64,000 bases of DNA from Sphingomonas flavalba (GTDB lineage Bacteria; Pseudomonadota; Alphaproteobacteria; Sphingomonadales; Sphingomonadaceae), in contig NZ_SPHY01000001.1 in NCBI RefSeq assembly GCF_004796535.1, forward strand, positions 248,001-312,000, in the 5' to 3' direction. Both the position numbers and the translations under genes were made by a program. Shown one piece after another: positions 38,450 through 45,702 of the stretch; position 1 is the stretch's first letter; every line of letters begins with the position of its first letter. Under the pieces are notes generated by a model. It was not told where the DNA came from, searched no databases, and saw only the letters and a list, made by a program, of their open reading frames with translations.

Positions 38450-39385
38450 CTACGCGGCCGCGCTTCGATCAGGTCGCGCGTAGGTCAGACGCTTGCCCAC
38501 CGTGCCCTGCACGGCAATTGTGGCCCGCTCCTGATCGCTAACCCCTAGTGTGCCGCGGTTACTGTAGCGGAAATCGAACTCGCGCAGATAGCGGTGAAGG
38601 TGCTGCTCGCCGCAGTGCTGATAGACGCCCTTCATCCCACGCTTGAAGATGCTGAAATAGCCTTCGACCGTGTTGCTGTGGATGCTGCGATCTTCGAGGT
38701 TCACATATTCGCCGCGCCCGTGGCTGGTCGTGCCGTGCGCCGCAAAGACGCTCGATACGTAGCGATAGCCGCTGTGTTCGTCGGTCATTACCTTGGCTTC
38801 GCGGGCGACGTTGGCTACCACTAACGGCATCAGCGTTGAAGCGTTCACGTTGTCGATCACGATGGTGCGGGCCTGTCCGCTGTCGCGGTCGACCAAAGCC
38901 AGAACCTTCATCTTGTGATGGAAGGCGCGCTTCTTCGGAGCGCCCTTCACGCGCCCGATAAACGTCTCGTCCACCTCGACCGTGCCGCCACCCGAACCCA
39001 TCGGAGTTACATCGTCCGAGCGCATCGCCTCGCGAATGCGATGGGCCATGAACCAAGCCGTGCGGTAGGAACCGAAGCCGAGCATCCGAAAGAGCTGGTG
39101 AGCGCTGATGCCCTTCTTGCTCGATACCATCAGGTGCGTAGCAAGCAGCCACTTGTGCAGCGGAATATGCGAGCGCTCATAAACCGTCCCCATCGTGGCG
39201 GTGAACGGCTTGCGGCAGTCCTTGCACTTGTAGAGCCCGGCGCGGGTCGTCTTGCCCTGCATGAGGGTCGAATTACCGATGGTCCCGCAGTGCGGACACA
39301 CGCGACCATCCGGCCAGCGGATTGCCTCGAAATGCGCCCTAGCGGCTTCCTCGTTCGTGTAGATCGGATCGGTGATATTAGTCAT
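38450..39385 (-). CDS. IS1595-family (ISXO2-like) transposase
   Basis: 311 residues, intact. An N-terminal zinc ribbon (C30, C33, C54, C57 in VCPHCG and YKCKDCRKPF) is followed by a helix-turn-helix (KKGISAHQLFRMLGFGSYRT), then the DDE domain: VEVDETFIGRVKG (first Asp), VMTDEHSGYRYV (second Asp) and SNTVEGYFSIFKRGMKGVY with Asn and Glu of the ISXO2 type. It reads opposite to the passenger genes and ends close to them, with its start near the right end of the element. Confidence 0.95.
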   Translation of the reverse strand: MTNITDPIYTNEEAARAHFEAIRWPDGRVCPHCGTIGNSTLMQGKTTRAGLYKCKDCRKPFTATMGTVYERSHIPLHKWLLATHLMVSSKKGISAHQLFRMLGFGSYRTAWFMAHRIREAMRSDDVTPMGSGGGTVEVDETFIGRVKGAPKKRAFHHKMKVLALVDRDSGQARTIVIDNVNASTLMPLVVANVAREAKVMTDEHSGYRYVSSVFAAHGTTSHGRGEYVNLEDRSIHSNTVEGYFSIFKRGMKGVYQHCGEQHLHRYLREFDFRYSNRGTLGVSDQERATIAVQGTVGKRLTYARPDRSAAA

Positions 39386-39409
39386 AGGCAGACACTACCC
39401 CTAGGGCAT

Positions 39410-39432
39410 GGTATGTCAAGTGCACAATCGCC
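39410..39432. repeat. Right terminal inverted repeat of the IS1595-family element
   Basis: Reverse complement reads GGCGATTGTGC-AC-TTGACATACC; it pairs with the left end with two mismatches. Followed directly by CATTCTTA, the second copy of the target duplication. It lies 24 bp upstream of the transposase start, so it may contain its promoter (TTGACA). Confidence 0.92.
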
Positions 39433-39543
39433 CATTCTTAAGGCTGGTTCCGACGGGCGGGGCAGGTTGCGGCTTGCAAGGTCGGCGCCCCATTTTATAG
39501 CTGAAATATATCGCGGCCTTGCCGCACCGGCGGGGGAAGGGAC

Positions 39544-40038
39544 GTGGCGCGGCCGATCAGGGAAAAGCATGACGGCGCACTGACCGGACGGATGGACGTG
39601 CGGGTGTGGTTGCGCATGCTGAGTTGCACGACGACGATCGAGAAGCGGCTGCGCCGGCGTTTTTCCGAACGATTCGGCACGACGTTGCCGCGTTTCGACG
39701 TGCTCGCCGCGCTGGAACGCGAGGCCGACGGGCTGTCGATGGGCGAATTGTCCAAGCGACTGCTGGTGTCGAACGGCAACGTCACCGCGCTGGTCCGCCA
39801 GCTTGAGAAGGCGGGTTACATCACCAGCCGGCCGGCGCCCGATGACCGCCGGTCGTGGATCGTCTCGCTGACCGAAACGGGCCGGGCGCATTTCACCGAG
39901 ATGGCCGCCGCCCACCACGCGTCGATCAAGAGCATGCTGGCCGGCGTGTCGCGCGAGGAGCTGGCCGCGCTCTACCGCCTGCTCGCGGTGATGAAGGCAT
40001 CGATCGGCGCGGAACACGCCAACGGAGAGTTCGAATGA
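39544..40038 (+). CDS. MarR-family transcriptional regulator (second)
   Basis: 164 residues. Winged-helix core: TLPRFDVLAALEREADGLSM, GELSKRLLVSNGNVTALVRQ (recognition helix) and wing APDDRRSWIVSLTETG. Overlaps the thioesterase start by four bases (ATGA). Before the IS insertion it would have followed the first MarR gene by about 130 bp. It may regulate its own thioesterase operon or the aromatic-CoA genes. Confidence 0.9.
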   Translation: MARPIREKHDGALTGRMDVRVWLRMLSCTTTIEKRLRRRFSERFGTTLPRFDVLAALEREADGLSMGELSKRLLVSNGNVTALVRQLEKAGYITSRPAPDDRRSWIVSLTETGRAHFTEMAAAHHASIKSMLAGVSREELAALYRLLAVMKASIGAEHANGEFE

Positions 40039-40427
40039 GCTTCGTCGCGCGGCGGCGGGTACGCTTCGCCCATGTCGATGCGGCCGGCATCGTCTTCTAT
40101 CCGCGCTATTTCGAGATGCTGAACGCGTCGGTCGAGGATTTCTTCGCCAAGCATGTCGGCGTCGATTTCGCGACGCTGCACCTGAAGCGGGGCCTTGCCG
40201 TCCCGACGGTGAAGCTGGACGTCGATTTCGTGACGCCGAGCCGGCTGGGCGACTTTCTCGCCTTTCACCTGACCGTCGAGCGGGTCGGCGGCAGCTCGCT
40301 CCACCTGGCGGTCGAGGTGCGCTGCGACGAGGAGGTCCGGCTGCGCGCGGCCGTGGTCATCGTCTGCATGGCGATGGCGACCGGGCGGTCCCGGCCCTGG
40401 CCGGACGACGTGCGCCAGGCGTTCTGA
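40035..40427 (+). CDS. Hot-dog acyl-CoA thioesterase, 4-hydroxybenzoyl-CoA thioesterase/YbgC-like
   Basis: 130 residues. The 4HBT signature RVRFAHVDAAGIVFYPRYFE (residues 8-27) carries the catalytic Asp, followed by LKRGLAVPTVKLDVDFVTPS and RVGGSSLHLAVEVRCDEE. It probably hydrolyses aryl-CoA esters. In aromatic-CoA pathways such enzymes free CoA from dead-end thioesters; the position beside the anthraniloyl-CoA-type block suits this. Start chosen by ATGA overlap with the MarR gene. Confidence 0.87.
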   Translation: MSFVARRRVRFAHVDAAGIVFYPRYFEMLNASVEDFFAKHVGVDFATLHLKRGLAVPTVKLDVDFVTPSRLGDFLAFHLTVERVGGSSLHLAVEVRCDEEVRLRAAVVIVCMAMATGRSRPWPDDVRQAF

Positions 40428-40440
40428 ACGAACCGGCATG

Positions 40441-40609
40441 TGTCCGCTTCGGGCGGCACCGCCCTCCAGCGCCATTCCAACGATGCCACGCATCGCCGGA
40501 ACCTTGGGCGCTTCCGCCCGCACCCCCACCCGGCCTCTCATTTCAGAATATTGTCGTTGGGAGGCCGGGTGGGGGTGCGGGCCGATGCCGTTTCCGCCTG
40601 AAGCGGACA
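40441..40609. repeat. Long nested palindrome (copy B)
   Basis: Outer 16-base arms (40441-40456 with 40594-40609, one mismatch) and a perfect 22-bp inner repeat (40516-40537 with 40561-40582). The inner core shares GTTGGGAGGCCGGGTGGGGG with copy A at 23872-23995, and the flanks share a TGTCCG start. It lies between convergent genes, as copy A does. Confidence 0.85.
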
Positions 40610-40613
40610 AGCT

Positions 40614-41117
40614 CTATTTGCCGGCGCCAGGGCGATATTCCGGCTTCCAGCGGTAGAACTCGATCAGGTAGCCGCCCGGATCGAGGACGCGGAATTCCTG
40701 GATATCCTTGTGGTCGTTGATCCGACCGAGCGGCCCGCCGCCCTCCGGCTTCACCCATCGGACGCCGTCGATCGCGCTGAACCGCCGATGCCAGTCCTCC
40801 AGCGCGTCGGTCTCGATGCTGAGCATCATGCCCTTGTCCTCGACCGGGCGCATCAGCCCCTTGCTGCCGTCGACCAGCGCCAGCTGCATGCCGTCGCCGA
40901 TCGCGAGGATGACCACCCAGCCATCGTCGTACAGCGGCTTGAAGCCGACCTGGCCGACATACCAGCGGCGTGCCGCCGCCAGGTCCTTGTAGTAGAAATT
41001 GGGAACGATGGCGTTGACCGCCGGCAGGGCGCCCGGCGGCGCGGCCGGGAGTGCCGCCGGCACCACCAGCAAGGCGGCTGCCGCCAACAGGATTCCATGC
41101 GCGGCGCGCGTCTTCAC
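40614..41117 (-). CDS. VOC-family (glyoxalase-like) protein, exported
   Basis: 167 residues with a clear signal peptide (MKTRAAHGILLAAAALLVVP ... ALPAAP), unusual for this fold. VOC domain: VNAIVPNFYYKDLAAARRWY, VGFKPLYDDGWVVILAIGDG, LDPGGYLIEFYRWKPEY. The first metal ligand His of glyoxalases is replaced here by Asn (IVPNFYY), so a metal-independent binding role is possible. Last gene of the minus-strand run that starts at the TonB receptor. Confidence 0.8.
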   Translation of the reverse strand: MKTRAAHGILLAAAALLVVPAALPAAPPGALPAVNAIVPNFYYKDLAAARRWYVGQVGFKPLYDDGWVVILAIGDGMQLALVDGSKGLMRPVEDKGMMLSIETDALEDWHRRFSAIDGVRWVKPEGGGPLGRINDHKDIQEFRVLDPGGYLIEFYRWKPEYRPGAGK

Positions 41118-41153
41118 CCTATCGTCCTCCCGCCGGCGGCACCCGGCCGACCA

Positions 41154-41675
41154 TCAGCAGGCCGGTTCCAGTTCCTTCTTCTGCGACATGTCGTCCGGGT
41201 TCATGTTCCAGACCGACAGCTCCACCTCGATGCCGTTCGGATCGAGCGCCGAGATGCTGGTCAGGATCTCGTGGGCGATGGTGTTGTACGGGATCCCGCG
41301 CGCCTCCGCCCGCTGCCGGAAACCTTCATATTGCTCGTGGGTGATCGTCACCGCGAAATGATGGATGCCGCCGACCCCCTTCGCCGCCTTGTCCTTCGTA
41401 TCGGCGAGGCAGAGGAAGGCGAGCAGCTCATTGCGGCCAAGATCGAAGAAGATCATCGTCGATTGCGGCTCGTGATCGAGCGGGCGGATGCGCAGCAGCT
41501 TCAACCCGACGACCTTGGTGTAGAAATCGATCGTTTCCTCGATCCGGTCGGTGACGAAGGCGATGTGGTTGATGCCGGCGGCCTGCGTCTCGATATCGCT
41601 GTATTCGGCGCTCTTGATATACTTCTCGATCAGCCTTTCGCGATTTCTCTCGGCTTCTTCGGCAGTAACGGGCAT
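41154..41675 (-). CDS. VOC-family (glyoxalase/extradiol dioxygenase-like) protein
   Basis: 173 residues from ATG 41673-41675, preceded by GGGGAAGGATT. VOC fold: GINHIAFVTDRIEETIDFYT with a possible metal His, KGVGGIHHFAVTITHEQYEG with a second His, and LDPNGIEVELSVWN with the acidic ligand. The cytoplasmic protein could be a lyase, isomerase or dioxygenase; sequence does not decide. Its promoter carries a perfect 18-bp GGATCC palindrome between -35 and -10, so it belongs to the GntR regulon proposed for this region. Confidence 0.82.
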   Translation of the reverse strand: MPVTAEEAERNRERLIEKYIKSAEYSDIETQAAGINHIAFVTDRIEETIDFYTKVVGLKLLRIRPLDHEPQSTMIFFDLGRNELLAFLCLADTKDKAAKGVGGIHHFAVTITHEQYEGFRQRAEARGIPYNTIAHEILTSISALDPNGIEVELSVWNMNPDDMSQKKELEPAC

Positions 41676-41877
41676 TTTCAATCCTTCCCCACAGTCACGA
41701 GATTGCAAGACATCCTATCGCGCAAGAAGGGGCGCAGCCCTCCCCGCACGAGGAGCACCATTTCCTGTCCCCGTCGATCCTACGATACTCGCCGCCGAAC
41801 AAGACATCCGGCCCGGGGGCCTGGCAATATTTGCCGGCAACGAATCGGTATGCGATCACATCGTCGCTAATACGTCA

Positions 41878-41906
41878 TTTCTAAAATTGGATCCAATTTT
41901 TGTCAA
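41878..41906 (-). promoter_or_regulatory. Promoter with VanR-type operator upstream of the VOC gene
   Basis: On the minus strand TTGACA (41901-41906), a 17-base spacer and TAGAAA (41878-41883). The spacer is filled by the perfect 18-bp palindrome AAAATTGGATCCAATTTT (41883-41900). The centre ATTGGATCCAAT equals the VanR operator as I remember it from Caulobacter. A bound repressor here would block RNA polymerase. Confidence 0.75.
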
Positions 41907-43315
41907 GCCCGTTCCTGCGCTTCCGCACCCGGCGCGGACGGGGCGGCGGCAGCGGGCAGCGCAACCAGATCCGTGCGGATCGTGCGAGCAGCCAGGCAAT
42001 AATGGATGCCGGCCCAGACGTGCATCAGCACCGTCGCGATCAGCGCATAGCGCAGGCCGATGAAGGAGGAGAGCCGGCAGGCGGGATCGTCGCTGAGCGC
42101 CGCGCCGACGCAGCGCAGCGCGAAATCGCCCGGATCGACATGGCTGGCGACCGCGTCGCTCAGCACGCCGGTGACGACCGGGCCGATGCCGGCGCCGGCG
42201 ATCGCGACGAGGATCGAAAGCGTCGCCACCGCCGAGGCGCGCATCCGCGCGTCGACCAGATTGTGCAGCGTACCCCAGCTTGGCCCGGTATAGACCAGCA
42301 TGCAGATATTGCCGACCGCGAAGCAGACGATGAACGGGACGACGCCGGCCTGTAGCAGCCCGACCGCGAAAGCGGGGCCGGCAACGAACATCGAGGCGGC
42401 CGGCACCCACATGTAGAAGCGGGCGTCGTTGCGCGCGAGCCGATCGCTGATGAAGCCGCCGGCGAGCGTGCCGACCAGCGCGCCTGCCCCCGCCAATATG
42501 CCGAGGATCCAGCCGACCTCGCCGATCGTCAGGCCAAACGCGCCGCGCAGCAGATACGGCGCGGTGAAGGATCCGGCGCCGGCCCAGGCCGCCGTGGTCA
42601 GGCTCCAGCCGATCGCCATGTGGACGAATGTCGGGCGGGCAAGCAGGTGACGCAGAACGGCCGAATAGGCCGGGAGCCCGCCGGAGGACGGCGGATCGAA
42701 CCGGCCGCGCGGCGGCTCCGGCACGGTAAAGCGCGCGATCAGGGCAACGAGAATGCCGGGCGCGCCGACCGCGACGAACGCCCATCGCCAGCCGACCTGC
42801 TGCGCCAGATAGGCGCCGCCGAGCAGGCCGAACAGCGTGCCGATCGGGATGGCGAGGCTGTAGAGCGAGGCGGCGGTGGCGCGGCGGTTCGGCGGGAAGC
42901 TGTCCGCGATCAGCGAATGGGCGCAGGGGTGGCAGGCCGCCTCTCCGCCGCCGACGCTGGCGCGGGCGACCACCATCTGCGCGAAGTTGGAGACGGCGCC
43001 GGACAGGGCGGTGGCGCCGGACCAGAAGATCAGCGCGCCGGACAGGATCTTGACGCGGCTGAACCGTTCCGCGAGCCGGGCGGCGGGCAACGAGAAGCCG
43101 CCATAGAAGAAGGCGAAGGCGGCACCGCCGAGCAGGCCGAGCTGAAAGTCGTTCAGGTGCAGATCCTGCCGGATCGCCTGCGACAGGATGGCGAAAATGC
43201 CGCGATCGACCATCGCCAGGAAGTAGATGGCGGTCAGGATGGCGACGAGATATTTCGCCCGCGCGTCCGGCCGCCAGTCCGCCGTATCGCCCGCCGGCGC
43301 GCCGACCGCGCTCAC
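41903..43315 (-). CDS. MFS transporter, Spinster-like subfamily
   Basis: 470 residues, 12 helices. ILTAIYFLAMVDRGIFAILS (TM1), LPAARLAERFSRVKILSGAL (MFS loop), ASVGGGEAACHPCAHSLIAD (Spinster-type TM4). It follows the S9 peptidase gene by 25 bp in the operon led by the TonB receptor and probably takes the peptide or amide product through the inner membrane. Confidence 0.88.
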   Translation of the reverse strand: MSAVGAPAGDTADWRPDARAKYLVAILTAIYFLAMVDRGIFAILSQAIRQDLHLNDFQLGLLGGAAFAFFYGGFSLPAARLAERFSRVKILSGALIFWSGATALSGAVSNFAQMVVARASVGGGEAACHPCAHSLIADSFPPNRRATAASLYSLAIPIGTLFGLLGGAYLAQQVGWRWAFVAVGAPGILVALIARFTVPEPPRGRFDPPSSGGLPAYSAVLRHLLARPTFVHMAIGWSLTTAAWAGAGSFTAPYLLRGAFGLTIGEVGWILGILAGAGALVGTLAGGFISDRLARNDARFYMWVPAASMFVAGPAFAVGLLQAGVVPFIVCFAVGNICMLVYTGPSWGTLHNLVDARMRASAVATLSILVAIAGAGIGPVVTGVLSDAVASHVDPGDFALRCVGAALSDDPACRLSSFIGLRYALIATVLMHVWAGIHYCLAARTIRTDLVALPAAAAPSAPGAEAQERA

Positions 43316-43340
43316 CGCCGCTGATCCGAGGCGTCGCGCA

Positions 43341-45569
43341 TCACTGCCCCGGCGTCAGGTAGCGGTCGAAGAACTCGACCATCTTGTTGAACGAAAACAG
43401 GGTGTAATCCTGGCTCTGCGTGTCCCAGCTATGATCGCTGCCCGGCAGCGCGACCAGCTCGAACGTCTTTCCGTCCTTGATCAGCCGCTGCATCATCGCC
43501 TGGGTGTCGGCATAGAGGACGATGCGGTCCTTGGTGCCGTGGATGATCATCAGCGGCGCCTTCAGCCCCTTGGTATGGTAGAGCGGCGACTGCTGCTCGT
43601 AGCGGCCGGGGAAGTCGGCGCCGGTCGGTTCCCCCATCACCCGCATCTGTTCCGGCTCGGCGTGCCACACGTTTGTGGCGGGGGCGCCGGCGATGCCGAC
43701 GGCGTACAGGTCCGGCTTTCGGTAGAGCGACATCAGCGTCATCAGGCCGCCATAGCTGGACCCCCAGATGCCGACCCGTTTCGGGTCGGCCATGCCCTGC
43801 GCGACCAGATGGCGGACGCCGCTTTCCAGATCCTCGACGTCGAGCGAGCCGTAGGCGTCCAGGCCCTGGGAATGCGCCCGCCCCTGCCCCCAGCTGCCGC
43901 GGATATTGACGTTCAGCAGCATGTAGCCGCGCGCCGCGAGAGTCTGGTCGAGGCCCCAGGTCGGGTGCGCGGTGCGCCCGCCCCACTGGTTGCGGACCGC
44001 GTCGCGATAGACCGAGCCAACGATCAGCGGATAGCGCTTCGCCGGATCATAGTTGCGCGGCAGGGTCAGCCGGGCGACCAGCGGCGCGCCGTCGACATGG
44101 CTGGGAAAGGTGATGTAGCGCACCGTCGCCCATTGCTGCTGGTCGAAGGCGGGCAGCGGCGAACGGGTCACCCGCGTCGGCTCTGCCACCCGCCGCAGAT
44201 CCGCCAGATAGAGTTCGGGCGGCGCGTTGTCGTTGGAGAAGCGATCGGCGGCACGGCTGAAGTCGGGCGCGTAGACCGGCTGGTGCGTACCGGCGCCGCT
44301 GCTCAGCCGCTCGACCTTTCCGCCGCCCACCGGGACGCGGTAGAATTGCCGGTCGGCGACGTGGGATTCGTTGGCGATAAAGTAGAGCCTGCCATGCGCG
44401 GCATCGACGGTGAAGGACGCGATATCCCATTTGCCCGTCGTCAGCCGGCGCGGCTTCTCCCCGGCCCGGCCCTGCAGATAAAGCTGAGAATAGCCGTCGA
44501 CGTCGGTCAGGATGACCAGCCCCTTGTCGCCCGGCGCCCATTCGACCTGCCAGTTCTGGTCGCTGCGATCGGGGTCGTGGTGGCTGTAGAAGGACTGCCC
44601 CTTTCCACTGGCGACGTCGTAGACCAGCACGGCGTGATGCTTGAGCAGGAAATCGCTGGTGTTGGCGAATAGTGCGCGGCCATTCGACGACAGGCCGAAA
44701 TTCCAGATCGGGTCGAACGGGTTGGCGCGGTCCATCCACCGTGTCGCACCGTCCGCCACGGTAACGACACCGAGCCGGTATTTGGGCGTCGGATCGCCGG
44801 GGAACGGGCGGGTCATCCGCTCCATCCGCTCCTCGTCGTCCAACTGGTAATGGAGGTCGTAGAGCCGGACGGCGCTGCTATCCATCTCGACGAAAGCGAT
44901 CGAGCGGCCGTCCGCCGCCCACCGATATCGATCGACGTTGATGCGGTCGCCGCCGGCCGCGACCTGCCGCGCGACCACGGGCCCGCGCGCCGCCAGGTCG
45001 ATCACCCACAGCCCGCCGCCGGGGTTGTACATGTGGCCGCTGGGATCGGTCGGGCCGCCGTCGACGAAGGCCAGGTAGCGGCCGTCAGGCGAGCGGCGGA
45101 GATCGTGCACGTGGCGGTGCGCATCGGCGATCGGGGTCGACGCACCGTCGGCGCCAACGGTGTAGAGCCGCCCGCCAAGGACATAGGCGAGACGCCCGCC
45201 CGGCAGCCATTCGACCTGGGCGATGCCCTGACGCCAGTTGTCGGCAGGCAGCTTCGCCGCCTCGTCGGTCAATCGGCGCTTTTCCCCGGTGACGGTGGAA
45301 TAGACCCAAAGGTCGCGGAAGCGCAGCCCCTTGTCGTTCCAGACGAAGGCGACCTCCTTGCCGTCGGGCGACCAGACATAGGCTTCGGGCGACGTGCCGG
45401 CGATGCTCGGCAGCGCGTAGAGCATGTCGATCGGCAGCGGATCGGACGCCGCCGGGGCGGCGGCGGCCGGCACCTGGGCAAATGCCGCGCCCGGCGCCGA
45501 CATCAGCGGGACAAGACCGGCGGCGCACGCCGTCACCACCGGCAGACGCCATCCGCGCAACATCTTCAT
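43341..45569 (-). CDS. S9-family prolyl oligopeptidase (dipeptidyl peptidase IV-like), exported
   Basis: 742 residues from ATG 45567-45569, seven bases after GGAG; a signal peptide follows (LPVVTACAAGLVPLMSAPGA). The N-terminal beta-propeller shows WSPDGKEVAFVWNDKG-type blades, then the alpha/beta-hydrolase domain: Ser in GIWGSSYGGLMTL, Asp in IIHGTKDRIVLYADT, His in LPGSDHSWDTQ. It would cut short peptides in the periplasm. Located between the TonB receptor (133 bp upstream) and the MFS gene, a common receptor-peptidase arrangement in sphingomonads. Confidence 0.93.
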   Translation of the reverse strand: MKMLRGWRLPVVTACAAGLVPLMSAPGAAFAQVPAAAAPAASDPLPIDMLYALPSIAGTSPEAYVWSPDGKEVAFVWNDKGLRFRDLWVYSTVTGEKRRLTDEAAKLPADNWRQGIAQVEWLPGGRLAYVLGGRLYTVGADGASTPIADAHRHVHDLRRSPDGRYLAFVDGGPTDPSGHMYNPGGGLWVIDLAARGPVVARQVAAGGDRINVDRYRWAADGRSIAFVEMDSSAVRLYDLHYQLDDEERMERMTRPFPGDPTPKYRLGVVTVADGATRWMDRANPFDPIWNFGLSSNGRALFANTSDFLLKHHAVLVYDVASGKGQSFYSHHDPDRSDQNWQVEWAPGDKGLVILTDVDGYSQLYLQGRAGEKPRRLTTGKWDIASFTVDAAHGRLYFIANESHVADRQFYRVPVGGGKVERLSSGAGTHQPVYAPDFSRAADRFSNDNAPPELYLADLRRVAEPTRVTRSPLPAFDQQQWATVRYITFPSHVDGAPLVARLTLPRNYDPAKRYPLIVGSVYRDAVRNQWGGRTAHPTWGLDQTLAARGYMLLNVNIRGSWGQGRAHSQGLDAYGSLDVEDLESGVRHLVAQGMADPKRVGIWGSSYGGLMTLMSLYRKPDLYAVGIAGAPATNVWHAEPEQMRVMGEPTGADFPGRYEQQSPLYHTKGLKAPLMIIHGTKDRIVLYADTQAMMQRLIKDGKTFELVALPGSDHSWDTQSQDYTLFSFNKMVEFFDRYLTPGQ

Positions 45570-45702
45570 CACCCGCTCCCCTCCATACGACACCGCCGGC
45601 CGGTGGCGGCGGGCCGGGGCGGCGCCGGTACGATGGCGCATTCCCCTGCCCGGAACAATGGCGGGCCGGCGTCCCCGCGCGAGAAAGCCGGCCTGCCGAC
45701 CA

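Larger units (their letters stand above)
35945..39432. mobile_element. IS1595-family element with ParB-like and adenine methylase passenger genes
   Basis: 3488 bp. Both ends carry a 23-bp inverted repeat, GGCGATTGTGC then two differing bases then TTGACATACC (35945-35967 and, inverted, 39410-39432). It is flanked by an exact 8-bp target duplication CATTCTTA (35937-35944 and 39433-39440), the size expected for IS1595. Contents: ParB-like protein, D12-class methylase, a 42-residue protein, and a complete transposase on the opposite strand. Some IS1595 subgroups are known to carry passenger genes. Intact ends and duplication suggest a recent, probably mobile copy. Confidence 0.93.

Noticed and set aside
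35945-39432. Classical restriction-modification system
   Set aside because: A methylase is present but no nuclease domain was recognised; the ParB-like protein shows no restriction endonuclease motif.
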